Numbered from the stretch's first letter, positions 27,109-36,370 are shown. The stretch: DNA of 64,000 nucleotides from Mycolicibacter senuensis (GCF_003284925.1 NZ_QMEX01000001.1:62001-126000), one strand, 5' to 3'. Made by a program: numbers and translations. Notes: generated by a model from the sequence alone, not told the origin.

Positions 27109-29150
27109 CCGCGCGGCGCGTACGGCGGTGGCACCCACTGTGGCCTGCAGAAACCCGTCAGGCGTGCCGCCAAGCTCCGAAACAGTCTCAGCTAGATAGA
27201 CGACACCGCGCAGGCCACTCGACGCGTCACAGAGCCACACAGGCCGCAAAAACGACGTCGGCCGTCACCGAGGCTTCGGGCGGCCGGGTAAAAGCCCAGG
27301 TCAGCGCGCGAGAAGGGACGGAAGCGTGCCAGGCCCCCTCGAAGACCCCAGATCTAAAACCGGCCCACGGGATGCCACCTACCCCACCGAGAAACGAACC
27401 CGAGGGAGCCGGCAGAGCCCACCCGCCCGGCCAGCACCCGAGGGCCCGCGTCAGGCAAGCCGGGACAGGTCAAGTCAGCGTTACGCCAACGTGATTGGCC
27501 ACCAAGCCAACCCGCGCGGCACAACGTCAGCAGCAGTCAGTACCGATGCACTCATCCGCCGCGACTGCCATCCCGGGAGCCGAAACCGTGCACTGACCAA
27601 AGATCCCGACCAACGCACTAGACACGCTGACCACGGCCAGGCAACCCCGATCAGCGCCCACACCATGCCCCGTGTGGACAGCAAACAGAGCGCAAAGCAA
27701 CCCCTGTAACCCAATCGATACCGCCACTATCAAGGCACTCGACTCGGGCCGGTACCACAGTGAAACTTCCGCAGTAGATGATCACCAACCCCTGAACACG
27801 GTTGCGTCGATAAGCGCCTACTCGACGTGAAATCAGCGGCACCTATCAGGCAGGTGTGGACCCGCAAACGCGCGCAGAGAGTGCCCCGAAAACGGTTAAT
27901 GCGTGAGCGGCTAGCCGGTGAACCAAACGTGCACAGTGCGGTCAGGGCGGCGGAGCCCCGGCATCTCAAGCGCGCCTAATTGCATCAATGAGGCGCGGCA
28001 GTCGAGGACGACGAAGGGCTGATGCCGGGGCGGTGCCGCTACGTCGCTTCGGCCATAAAGACGCCCCAATCCAGAGATCGGAAACCCAGAAACGGAAGCA
28101 CTGAAAGAGGGCCAGATCGCGGCAGGGACAGGGTCACCAGCGATGCGAGCCGGCGAGGCGAATTTGGGGTCGCAGTCCAGATTGCCTGGCACCACGGACA
28201 CGTCGGCGGATCGCAGAGTCCACCCAGTGAGTACACGACGCGACACGCCACGCCGGGTCACCGCAGCGGTGCCCACAGCTATCCACTATCCCCTACCCTG
28301 GAAGTCGAGAAAGTGCTGGTAAAGGCCTATGGACCAGGGGTAACGACATGCGGCAACCGGCGGACCACTGGGAAGGGCCCACGGCGGACCAGACCAGTGG
28401 CCACCAGCTGGGTAACGCGCCTGCCCCTGCGGAACTACAAGCGGCGCGAACAGGGCTAACCAAGACGTCCGGCAAAGCCTCACGGAACACCCGAGTCAAT
28501 ACACATGGCGCGACCATGCCGCAGGGGCCATGTATCGCGCATGAGAACGCGGGAGGCCAAACGCAAAGACCCGCTATTGCAAACACCCCAGGTGACGGGC
28601 TACGCCAAGCGCATGACCAAGCGCATGGACAAGCGCATGACAACACTACAGGCGCAGCGACAGAAGGAGTGCGAGCGCACACGCATGGCAGCGCGGTAGG
28701 CAGGACGGCAGCAAACAGGCGACAGCAGCCGCGAGCAAGTACGCGAGGCACAGCAGCACGGCAGGCGGTCGGGACGCCGCAGGTGACCCCGCATGGCCAG
28801 ACGGAAAGCACACCGGGTGGCACGCCACGACTACAAGCGGACGAACGCACGGGACGACAGGGGTGGGGGATAACGAGGTGGCACGAGGCGCGCCAACCGC
28901 AGGGCAACAAACACGGCCATGCAAGAGGCCACGCGGCGCGCCAGCAGGCATGGGTAGCGGCAGGAGACGGGGGAGGGAACACGTAAGGCACCGGGTAGGA
29001 CGCGCCGCACGAGCAGCCGCGGTAGCAGACGCGACGTCAGCCGGAATGGCACACACGACGCCACGCGGCATACACAGCGCGAGGACAAACCACGCGACAC
29101 GCCGATGACAAGGCCCGAGACAAAGGGTTGCGGCCGTTACGATTGCCGAC
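27109..29150. other. 2-kb non-coding region before parA, T-depleted part
   Basis: No reliable gene. The forward strand becomes strikingly poor in T: I count 22 T in the 460 bases 28641-29100 (about 5%), against roughly a quarter A. The mildly depleted zone starts near 28310. Open frames here use rare codons (CTA, GTA, AGG, ACA) and low-complexity products, unlike mycobacterial genes. It holds the second iteron cluster, TACCCTGGAA (28294-28303), and GGCGCGCC motifs at about 28887 and 28935. A leftward frame (27911-28276, 121 codons) has borderline codon use and cannot be excluded. A centromere, origin or RNA function is possible. Confidence 0.6.
28607..28642 (+). repeat. iterons, three 12-bp tandem repeats (locus 2)
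   Basis: AAGCGCATGACC (28607-28618), AAGCGCATGGAC (28619-28630) and AAGCGCATGACA (28631-28642). They have the same unit, period and orientation as the cluster upstream of the initiator at 19085-19120, 9.5 kb away. They lie 509 bp upstream of parA. They could be a second initiator-binding site for copy control, or part of the origin. Confidence 0.75.
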
Positions 29151-30071
29151 ATGACAGAGTCGCTTCTGCCCCCCACGATCCTCATCGGCAGCCAGAAGGG
29201 TGGCGTCGGAAAGTCCTCGATAGTGGCCAACGTGGGGATCTCCATTGCCCGCCGTGGCCGTCGCGTCCTGCTCGTCGACGCTGACCAGCAAGGCGATCTC
29301 AGCGTCGAGAACGTCGGCGTCCCCGAAGATGCCTGGGACAAGGGTCGAAACCTCGCCTCAGCGCTGCAATACGGCGCGAAACTCGAGCCTTACCGCAACG
29401 CGCGCCCTAATCTCGACATCGTCATGGGGGGCGCCAGCCTGGCCCTGGTGTCATCCCAGGAGGACTTGACCGCCGACGCCGGCATCGACGTCGCCGAGAA
29501 CCTCCGCCTCGCCCTGCAGGACCTGTGCGAACGCGAGCGCTACGACATCGTGATCGTCGACTCCGGCCACGGCAACATCATGCTGCTCCTAGCGCTACTG
29601 CAGGTTTGCACCTACCTGGTCGTCCCGACCCGGGAGGACATGGCATCCATCAAGGGCGTGCAGCGCCTCGCCACCTCGTACGCTCGCGCTAAGTCCCGCG
29701 GCTCCCAGATCTCCCTGCTCGGCGTCGCGCTTTTCCAGGTCAACCCGCGGGCGACGGCCCGCAACAGCGTGATCACCAAGCAGATCAGCGAGATGCTCGA
29801 CGGGTCCGACGTCGAACCCTTTACCGCCGCGATCCGCCACGCACCCGGCCCAGCCCTGGCCGAACGACACCGACACATGGCAGCCGAGGAACTTGTCGCG
29901 CAAGCCGACAAGGACAAATCCGAGCTTCTGGAGGCCCTCCGGGAAGGCCGCAGCGAGGACATTCCGCGACTGCACGCCGCCGACCCGATCGCCGTCGCGA
30001 ACGACTACCAGAACCTGACGCGGGAGATCCTGCTCCGCGTCCAAGCCACGCTTGCTGCCAACGCGAGCTGA
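29151..30071 (+). CDS. parA: ParA-family partition ATPase
   Basis: A 306-residue protein. The deviant Walker A is SQKGGVGKSS (residues 14-23), Walker A' is VLLVDADQQGDLS, and Walker B lies in YDIVIVDSGHGN. The N-terminus lacks the HTH extension of type Ia ParA, so it is of the shorter, chromosomal or type Ib class. The C-terminal part (QISEMLDGSDVEPFTAAIRH) is normal. The partner gene starts 18 bases downstream. The pair would position plasmid copies before cell division. Confidence 0.93.
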   Translation: MTESLLPPTILIGSQKGGVGKSSIVANVGISIARRGRRVLLVDADQQGDLSVENVGVPEDAWDKGRNLASALQYGAKLEPYRNARPNLDIVMGGASLALVSSQEDLTADAGIDVAENLRLALQDLCERERYDIVIVDSGHGNIMLLLALLQVCTYLVVPTREDMASIKGVQRLATSYARAKSRGSQISLLGVALFQVNPRATARNSVITKQISEMLDGSDVEPFTAAIRHAPGPALAERHRHMAAEELVAQADKDKSELLEALREGRSEDIPRLHAADPIAVANDYQNLTREILLRVQATLAANAS

Positions 30072-30089
30072 AAGAGGGAGTGACACATC

Positions 30090-30779
30090 ATGGCCAGCAA
30101 GATGAAGGGCGTCTTCAGCTCACAGCTCGACGGTGATCTCGACGACCTCCTGCCGAAGATCCCCGTCCCAACCGCCGCGGCCAAGCCGGCCGCCGCAAAC
30201 AAGCCGGCTGAAGCCGCCCCCACGCCGTCCACCCCGACTGAGGCGGCACCGTCGGCGCCTGTGGCGCCCGCAGCAACCACCGGGGGAGTGCAGCGCCCAC
30301 GCCGCCGGCGCGCCACCGGCAGCACCCCGACCGCCGAAGTCGCCCCCGAGGTCTACAAGGCACTCCGGAGGTTCACCAGCCGCGAGAAGGCCCGCGACCC
30401 CATCACAGCCCGGAAGTACGCCGAGGTCGTGCTCGACGCCATCGAGCACAGCCAGGAGGAGTTGTCGACCTTCTGGAAGCAGCCGGAGGCCGCAGCGGCT
30501 GGGGGAGGGCTGTTCTCCCGCCAGCCCGCGGCCCCGGTGCGTCGCCGCCGGCACTCTGAACCGCCCGGCCGTGTTCCCCTCACCGGCCTCAACCCCGCCG
30601 ATGCCGCGATCCTCGAGAACCTGATCGAGGAGTGGCAGGCACCGTCGCGGTCTGCGCTCGTGGAGCAGGCCCTGCGGCTCTACGAGCCTCTGTGGCCCGC
30701 TGCTCGACGCAGCCGGCGTGGTGCCGCTGCTGACGGGGATGACGACCTCGACGACGAGAGCTCGCTAGTCAGCGCCTAG
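30090..30779 (+). CDS. partition partner protein (ParB-like, RHH-type)
   Basis: A 229-residue protein. A short N-terminal motif (SKMKGVFSSQLDGDLDDLLP) may contact ParA. It is followed by an Ala/Pro linker (about 25-75), a basic patch (RPRRRRATG), a helical region (EVYKALRRFTSREKARDPIT) and a C-terminal segment (PLTGLNPADAAILENLIEEW, APSRSALVEQALRLYEPLW) resembling a ribbon-helix-helix DNA-binding fold. There is no canonical ParB/Spo0J HTH or CTPase motif (GERR), so it is a small analogous centromere-binding protein. Assignment rests mainly on operon position. Confidence 0.7.
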   Translation: MASKMKGVFSSQLDGDLDDLLPKIPVPTAAAKPAAANKPAEAAPTPSTPTEAAPSAPVAPAATTGGVQRPRRRRATGSTPTAEVAPEVYKALRRFTSREKARDPITARKYAEVVLDAIEHSQEELSTFWKQPEAAAAGGGLFSRQPAAPVRRRRHSEPPGRVPLTGLNPADAAILENLIEEWQAPSRSALVEQALRLYEPLWPAARRSRRGAAADGDDDLDDESSLVSA

Positions 30780-32322
30780 CTGATCACGTGCGGGCCACAC
30801 AGGCATGTGGCGTCACGTGACGAAACCTAGCGTGACGAGCAGCGCCAAGCCTGCCATGAAGCGCGACTACGCAAACCGGTGGGATGCACCAAACTGCATT
30901 TCCATGCCCCCGCCGCGCTGGTTGATCAACTGATGAAACCAGGCACAAAACAGGCCACAGTGAGGCGTCCAGCCACGGACCGGCACAGCGGGGGATAGGC
31001 GCGCCCGCGCCCCACCCGGAGAACGCAACCCAAACCACCGTCCATTCCCGCCGCACCGGCCGAGCCGTGCGCACCCTCTGGGTGGCACCGCGCACGCAAC
31101 AGCGGCGCGACTGCCTGTGCGGCAGCCCGGCGACGCAACCCGATACCCGGCTTGCCGCATTGAGACGGGGGAGAGGCTCTGGTGGGACCGGCGTCAATTA
31201 CTCGCCGGAGTTACCGGGCAACATGCGCGCCCGCCGGCGTGGCAGCAAACGCCCGGGAGTCCCCGCCTACGGCGCCTCCCATTAGCCGCCCCGTACAGCT
31301 GGTCGACCGACGCACTGGCCACCGCCGGCAACCGTCGGCACATTCCTGGAAGCGATCCCTCAGCAGGCGTCGACGGCCTCAGTCCCGCTGAGCCCTGCCC
31401 TAGGTCGACACGCGGCAGCTAGCTCCCGCTCCCGATACACGCCTGGCCGCCCGGGGCGGGGTGAGGCCCTTTCAGGGGCGTACAGGGGCCTAGAAATGGC
31501 GTTGATGGGGCCGTGGCAACGTCGATGCCACAGTGGCAGTGGTTAACGCCAGGACCAGCCCCCGACCCCGACGAGGTTAACCACGAGACTATTCCCGCGG
31601 ACTCATCGGAACACACACAGAAACCCGCAGGTCACTGTGTCTGTAACTGTGCCGACGGGCACCCGATCGTCGCCCGTATAACCCCCCGACCCGCCCCACA
31701 ATGGGCCGAGCGAGCCCCCCGGGCACGGCCCGCATACCCCCCTACGCGCCCCCCTGCCTGGACGCTGACGCGGCCCGCACTGGACCCCGCCCCATTCCGG
31801 GCCGCCATCTCGCCTGAACCGGGCCGCCAGCAGACAAAGACCAAAACCCGTCATCCTGCAACCACCCAACCCCACAACCAACAAGCGCCAATGCACCAGC
31901 CGCGACGTCACGAACAACACCACCCGCCAACCGCGCACAGCCCCGATCTTCACGACCACCACCGCCAGACGGCCTGCATCACGATGAACAGAGGAGCCGA
32001 ACACCTACCAGACCTCGACTGCAAACCCATTCCGCGCCAACTCCCACACGAATGAAACAGCGACGCACCAAAAGCCGGATGACAATCACCGGCAAATACC
32101 GCAAGTCAACCGAGCAATACGCCCCGCTATCCCACGGCAAACCAAAGCGCCGCCAGGCCCAGAGCCTTCAACAAGCCAGAAGCGTCAGTCCGGCCAAGGC
32201 GTCCGGGCCGTGGCACGGGTCCTGGTGAGAAGTCCGCCAAACGCGTTGAAGCGCCTGCGAAAGTGAGCCCGTCCGGGTGTCACAGCACCGGTGGCGCCAG
32301 TGGGTCCTGCCATGCTCAGGCC
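30780..32322. other. 1.5-kb region without recognised genes
   Basis: No gene can be supported. Frames present are Pro/His/Arg-rich low-complexity products with atypical codons. The segment 31860-32160 is again low in T on the forward strand (22 T in 300 bases). The parS-like palindrome is at its left end. The right end (32250-32322) is the probable promoter region of the small gene at 32323. Confidence 0.5.
30811..30822. promoter_or_regulatory. parS-like palindrome
   Basis: CGTCACGTGACG is a perfect 12-bp palindrome 32 bases after the partner stop codon. It shares the TCACGTGA core of bacterial parS sites. A related half, TGATCACGTG, is at 30781-30790. It could be a centromere site or an E-box-like operator. 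The flanks do not match the full chromosomal parS consensus. Confidence 0.4.
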
Positions 32323-32511
32323 ATGATCAGAACTCTTCGGTTCGAACATGAAGGCACGGCCTACCGGGCTGAAGTCGACGACAACAACGACAGTGAATCT
32401 TCCGACACCGTCGAGGTCTACGGCCCCGACGACAGGTTGATATCCGACTACGACACATGCGAACACACCGACGAAGCTGTGATCGCTGAGGCCAGGAACG
32501 AAATCCGGTGA
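32323..32511 (+). CDS. small acidic hypothetical protein, 62 aa
   Basis: The ATG at 32323 begins a compact acidic protein ([40 protein letters not shown]) whose stop overlaps the RNase H start (GTGA). It is likely the first gene of a packed operon of small genes. No family recognised. Confidence 0.6.
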   Translation: MIRTLRFEHEGTAYRAEVDDNNDSESSDTVEVYGPDDRLISDYDTCEHTDEAVIAEARNEIR

Positions 32512-33014
32512 CGGCGCAGACGATCGTCATCTTCACCGACGGCGCCTGCCGCGGGAACCCGGGCCCAGGCGGCTGGGGCGCCGTCCTACGCTTCGGCACA
32601 CACGAACGGCAGATCTACGGCGGCGAGAAATCCACCACCAACAACCGCATGGAGCTCCTGGCCGCCATCATGGCCCTCGAAGCGATCACCACCCCGCACG
32701 CAGTGCAGCTGTGGACCGACAGCCAATACGTGCGCAACGGAATCACCACCTGGCTCCCCGGCTGGAAACGCAAGGGCTGGAAAACCGCCACCGGCCAACC
32801 GGTCAAGAACATCGACCTCTGGCAACGCCTCGACAACGCCGCAGCCCAATACGACGTCGACTGGCGCTGGGTCAAAGGACACAACGGGCACGAAGGCAAC
32901 GAACTGGCCGACACCCTGGCAACCCGCGGCGCCTACGAATTCGGGGGAGCCGCCGAACCAACAGGACCACCCCGGCGCCGCCGCCGGCCAACCCAGAGCA
33001 GGAGCAGAGCATGA
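32508..33014 (+). CDS. rnhA: ribonuclease HI
   Basis: A 168-residue RNase HI that cleaves the RNA strand of RNA-DNA hybrids. The catalytic set is complete: D11 in [17 protein letters not shown]49 in NRMELLAA, D71 in WTDSQYV, H125 in [15 protein letters not shown], and D135. The basic handle region ([16 protein letters not shown]) is present. The final 25 residues are Pro/Arg-rich and beyond the usual fold. The GTG start overlaps the preceding stop and the end overlaps the next ATG. On a plasmid it may remove primers or R-loops during replication. Confidence 0.96.
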   Translation: MTAQTIVIFTDGACRGNPGPGGWGAVLRFGTHERQIYGGEKSTTNNRMELLAAIMALEAITTPHAVQLWTDSQYVRNGITTWLPGWKRKGWKTATGQPVKNIDLWQRLDNAAAQYDVDWRWVKGHNGHEGNELADTLATRGAYEFGGAAEPTGPPRRRRRPTQSRSRA

Positions 33015-33253
33015 AAAACTTCAAGGTGGGCGATCTCGTCCAGCTCGACCACGAGTACAGAGTCATGGGCAACCCGAGCCTGTTCAGGATCCGCAGCATC
33101 ACCGCGGGCAAAGCACTACTCGGCCAACTGTCCGACCGAACCGACGGCTACATCGGCATCGACACCGAAGTGGACCTCAGCGACCCCGAACTGGTCGCCC
33201 CCTACCCAGAGGTTCTGGCCATGTACCCACGGGCGGCCGCGGCCCAGCAATGA
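33011..33253 (+). CDS. small hypothetical protein, 80 aa
   Basis: ATGA overlap with rnhA. The start [20 protein letters not shown] is a strand-rich motif reminiscent of small SH3-like barrels seen in plasmid and phage proteins, followed by an acidic middle ([20 protein letters not shown]). No specific family can be named. It is coupled to the downstream zinc-ribbon gene by a second ATGA overlap. Confidence 0.65.
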   Translation: MKNFKVGDLVQLDHEYRVMGNPSLFRIRSITAGKALLGQLSDRTDGYIGIDTEVDLSDPELVAPYPEVLAMYPRAAAAQQ

Positions 33254-33666
33254 TGAACATCAGCATTGCGGCCGGGACACAGTGCTCCGCCCCGGGCTGC
33301 ACCCTCACCTACGCCGGAGACCCCGATGCCTTCGTGGCTGAAGGCTGGGGACTCATGCCCGTCGACGGCCACGCCTTCTGCCCGGAACACGGTGCCACCC
33401 CGGAAGTCCTAGCCATCCTCCGCGCGCAGGCCGACGACGACCTCAACATCCAGACTGAGCGGCCGTGCCAAAACTGCGGCGACGAATGCCTCATCTTGTC
33501 GTCGAGAGACTGGTGCGATCTTGTCGTCGAGAGACTGGTGCGACGGGTGCGAAGAGGCAGGCTGAAATCCCACGCCTGGAGAGAGGGCCACTTATCGGCC
33601 CTGGCCGTTATTCTTGCCGACGTGAGCATCGTCGCCCAACCCGCGGCCACCACCCTCAAGGCCTGA
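33250..33666 (+). CDS. zinc-ribbon protein, C-terminus frameshifted
   Basis: The ATG overlaps the preceding stop. Cysteine sets are seen in GTQCSAPGCTLTY, HAFCPEH and RPCQNCGDECL, typical of paired zinc ribbons. A perfect 25-bp tandem duplication (33493-33517 and 33518-33542) shifts the frame. With one unit removed the reading would be RDWCDGCEEAG followed by a stop near 33566, completing another CxxC and a protein of about 104 residues. The present frame instead runs on to 138 residues with a foreign basic tail. This looks like a recent disabling or altering mutation, unless the sequence is in error. Confidence 0.65.
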   Translation: MMNISIAAGTQCSAPGCTLTYAGDPDAFVAEGWGLMPVDGHAFCPEHGATPEVLAILRAQADDDLNIQTERPCQNCGDECLILSSRDWCDLVVERLVRRVRRGRLKSHAWREGHLSALAVILADVSIVAQPAATTLKA

Positions 33667-33688
33667 ACAACCCACCACAGGAGCAGAC

Positions 33689-33901
33689 ATGACGACCGGA
33701 TGGTGCGACACCCGCGATACCCACGACGGTGGATACGAACACACCCGGCAACCCACCTGCCGCAACTTCATCTCTGACGCCGAACACACCGACCAGCTGG
33801 TCGCTCAGGCCCACGAACACGACCGCAAAACGCAGATCCTCTACCCGAGCGGAGCGACCGACCCCGCAGCGGACTACGTCGCCCAGCACCGCCCGTACTG
33901 A
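33689..33901 (+). CDS. small hypothetical protein, 70 aa
   Basis: AGGAG at 33679-33683 lies just upstream of the ATG. The protein is polar and His-rich (WCDTRDTHDGGYEHTRQPTC, AHEHDRKTQILYPSG). It continues the small-gene operon after rnhA. Family unknown. Confidence 0.6.
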   Translation: MTTGWCDTRDTHDGGYEHTRQPTCRNFISDAEHTDQLVAQAHEHDRKTQILYPSGATDPAADYVAQHRPY

Positions 33902-33933
33902 AGACCGCCAGCACCACACCTGACAACAGGCAC

Positions 33934-34218
33934 CTAGCTGTCGGCCGCGATATAGGCCCAGATAATGCCGCCAAGCCAGGAAAAGATCCAGAGGAAGAAC
34001 CCAGCTCCGAAGGTCAAGAACCCGATGACCAAGATCACCAGATTCACTCCGATCATCACCAGCGCTCCTGGGACGGTGGCATAGAGCATGCCCAGGGGCC
34101 CGAAGAGACCGGCGAGCAACGCGGCTATCCCCGGGTTCTTAACGACCGAGACGTTCACAACGGCTGGCGGGTAGTGGTAGGGGTAGTGGGGGTCGTCTCC
34201 CGGTCGTGGGTACGTCAT
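33934..34218 (-). CDS. small TM2-like membrane protein, 94 aa
   Basis: A Pro/Tyr-rich cytosolic N-terminus (MTYPRPGDDPHYPYHYPPAV) leads to two or three hydrophobic segments: NPGIAALLAGLFGPLGMLYA, ALVMIGVNLVILVIGFLTFG, and GFFLWIFSWLGGIIWAYIAA. This resembles TM2-type or phage-derived small membrane proteins. It faces the preceding gene tail to tail. Confidence 0.7.
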   Translation of the reverse strand: MTYPRPGDDPHYPYHYPPAVVNVSVVKNPGIAALLAGLFGPLGMLYATVPGALVMIGVNLVILVIGFLTFGAGFFLWIFSWLGGIIWAYIAADS

Positions 34219-34388
34219 GCGGCGTCCAACTCCCCTCGAGATAAGCAGCTCAGGAAGGCCGCGGTGAGCGAATAGTAGCGTCAGCGACAGGGTTCCCGGC
34301 GGATTTTATGTGACCCGCTCAAGCGGTTCCCCGGGTTCAAAATGGCCTGCACCCGGGTGGTGGCCGGGAATAGTGAATTGCCTGCGAC

Positions 34389-35462
34389 TCAGAACAAATC
34401 GTCAATCAGATCGCGGGATCGTTGCGGAACATCAACACCGGGAAAGAAGCGCTCGACGATCGCCCACACCTCCGCTGCCGACGTAATACCCAGGTATCCC
34501 ACCAAGAACCGCAGATCCTCGGCATCTCGAACCGCACGGGCCGCGAGCGTCTTCATCGCCAGCAGGTGATCAGCGGGGGTGGCCACGACTTGAAGGTGCG
34601 GGTGGTCGAAGACCCGGATGCCCTCCCCAGGGGACCTGGCGACGTAGACGGCAGCCTGGTTGTTCAGCCAACTGGCCGGCCAGTGGTTTTCGTCAGCCAC
34701 CTCATGGATCGCAGCGATCATCGGGCCGTCAGGCCCAAAGAGCGCGTCGATGTCGCGGGTCGCCAGACGATCAGGGTCGTACGCCAGCAGCATCGCGGCG
34801 CCACCAACAACGTGAACATGACCAACGATGTTGCGACGCTGAAGCTTCAAGGCCAGTGCGGCGAAGGCCCGGTGAAGCTCGGAGACGTCGAACAACGGCT
34901 CAGGCATCACAGGGACTCCGTCGTGAGAGAGGTCATGACGATCAAGATAAATTCCCCTACGCCGAAACGACGCCGGCGTCCACAACAAGGCGTGTCGACG
35001 AGCAGACGGTAAGGGAGACACCCACCAGGCCCGAGAGAGGAACCGGTCCAGCGTCACCGTCCACAACGGCCCAGGCAATCCAAACCGGCAAGAAACGTAC
35101 TCGGCCGCCGCGGCAAGCAGCGCGTCGAAGCGTGGGTCCCCGATCAATGCCGGCTCAGCCGAACCGAGAGCTACCGCGCGGGGACCGGCTTCATCAGCGC
35201 CGCGGCAGAATTCGAAAAACACCCGGAGGCGATTCGCGTCATCGGGGATACCAGCGATTGCCGCAGCCGCCTCGGACAAAGTCAACGAAGTGCCCGCAGG
35301 GGTGAGGTCGGTTCGAGCGCCTTGGCGGCGGCGAACAGCCAAGATGTCGCTTGCCGGATACCCAGAGACGCGGGGGATGCGACGCTCGGCCAGTAGGGCG
35401 CGTGCCCGTGCTGGCGTGACGCCCCAGTGCTGAGCCGCCTGGGTTGAACTCCACAGCTCCAC
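34389..35462 (-). CDS. HTH-fused nucleotidyltransferase-like protein (AbiEii/DUF6036-like)
   Basis: A 357-residue protein. The N-terminus (STQAAQHWGVTPARARALLA, RRIPRVSGYPASDILAVRR) is a MerR/excisionase-type HTH. The C-terminal half has a nucleotidyltransferase core: VVGGAAMLLAYDPDRLATRD then IDALFGPDG near residues 218-248, with the G-G and D-x-D-like pattern of DUF6036/AbiEii enzymes, and DHLLAMKTLAARAVRDAEDL further on, typical of that family. AbiEii-like enzymes act as toxins of type IV toxin-antitoxin systems. Here the DNA-binding part is fused to the enzyme, so it could self-regulate. No separate antitoxin gene is adjacent. Confidence 0.7.
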   Translation of the reverse strand: MELWSSTQAAQHWGVTPARARALLAERRIPRVSGYPASDILAVRRRQGARTDLTPAGTSLTLSEAAAAIAGIPDDANRLRVFFEFCRGADEAGPRAVALGSAEPALIGDPRFDALLAAAAEYVSCRFGLPGPLWTVTLDRFLSRAWWVSPLPSARRHALLWTPASFRRRGIYLDRHDLSHDGVPVMPEPLFDVSELHRAFAALALKLQRRNIVGHVHVVGGAAMLLAYDPDRLATRDIDALFGPDGPMIAAIHEVADENHWPASWLNNQAAVYVARSPGEGIRVFDHPHLQVVATPADHLLAMKTLAARAVRDAEDLRFLVGYLGITSAAEVWAIVERFFPGVDVPQRSRDLIDDLF

Positions 35463-35548
35463 CCCCCCAACATACGCGCAAAACGCGCGGAAGTTACGGG
35501 GCGACCCCTTCAGTGAGGTCGAGCACCACGCCCGCAGCCCACTTGTAT

Positions 35549-36370
35549 TCAGCGGATCCGCTCAATCCTGCTGATACTGCCGCTGACCACCCACTGATCG
35601 TCGCCATCGCCAGCACCGTCTTCGACCACGACACGGAACACACCGCCGACCGCCGGCCAGGCATCCACACGGCTGATCCGATAGCGGCCCTCATCGCCAT
35701 CCAACTCACCTCGGTTGAGGTTGACGACGTACGTGCGGTCCTGCGTCGCTACCCGCCACACGCCGCGAGTGTCAGGCGCCAACGCGTCGACAGTCTCCCC
35801 GATGAGCCCGTACCCGCCGGCGATCGCGCAGGCCGCGCACAGTGTGCGCAAGTAACTGAGAGGGCTGGCATGCAACGCACCAGGTACACCGCACTCTTCG
35901 CAGCAACTCGCGCAACGCTTCTCGGCTGCGGCGACCAGCGAGTTCATCTGCGCCCGCAACTCGGTCCGTGCAGTGCTGAAGTAGTAGCGCAGTCCAGCGA
36001 ACTTCTCTTTGCACTGGTGCAGCTCATAGTCGGGATCGATCGCCGCCAACTGCTGATCGAGTTCGACGATGATCGGGTACCAGCCGGGGCCGGTGCTGAT
36101 CCAGCGACCCCACCCATCTGGGATCCGGAGGATGATTCGCCGCAACGGGTCCGCATGCTCGCCCGCATCATCCGGGATGTGCAGCTTGTCCACGGTTGTC
36201 TTCGGATCTAGCCGCGAAATTGCCTGCAGCAGCTGGCCGGCGGCAGCTCGGCGCTCGTCGGCATCACCGGACTCGAATGCCGCGCCAAGCTCGCTGGAGG
36301 CCGCGCGAGCGGCGCGGTAACGCGCCCGCTCTGCCTCGGTCAGTTCCTCGGGGTCGCCGCCAATGGCCAC
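35549..36370 (-). CDS. conserved hypothetical protein with Cys cluster
   Basis: The start is uncertain; I use the GTG at 36370. The middle contains GWYPIIVELDQQLAAIDPDY, ELHQCKEKFAGLRYYFSTAR, and a zinc-like cluster EKRCASCCEECGVPGAL with a later LRTLCAACA, a pattern I associate with a hypothetical family of actinobacterial phages and plasmids. The C-terminus has strands (VWRVATQDRTYVVNLNRGEL, YRISRVDAWPAVGGVFRVV). The function is unknown. Its 5' end faces the rightward genes from 36506. Confidence 0.65.
   Translation of the reverse strand: MAIGGDPEELTEAERARYRAARAASSELGAAFESGDADERRAAAGQLLQAISRLDPKTTVDKLHIPDDAGEHADPLRRIILRIPDGWGRWISTGPGWYPIIVELDQQLAAIDPDYELHQCKEKFAGLRYYFSTARTELRAQMNSLVAAAEKRCASCCEECGVPGALHASPLSYLRTLCAACAIAGGYGLIGETVDALAPDTRGVWRVATQDRTYVVNLNRGELDGDEGRYRISRVDAWPAVGGVFRVVVEDGAGDGDDQWVVSGSISRIERIR

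Noticed and set aside
28348-28986. A 212-codon rightward frame in the T-depleted region
   Set aside because: Codons such as CTA, GTA, AGG and ACA are frequent, unlike genuine genes here, and the iterons are translated as RQAHDQAHGQAH.
28293-28991. A 232-codon leftward frame in the T-depleted region
   Set aside because: The Cys/Ala/Pro/Val-rich product is what the complement of a T-poor strand gives; no start signal or domain supports it.
31513-32055. A 180-codon rightward frame after the partition operon
   Set aside because: It is Pro/His/Gln-rich, low in complexity, with no ribosome-binding site or recognisable domain; the region is T-poor non-coding in character.
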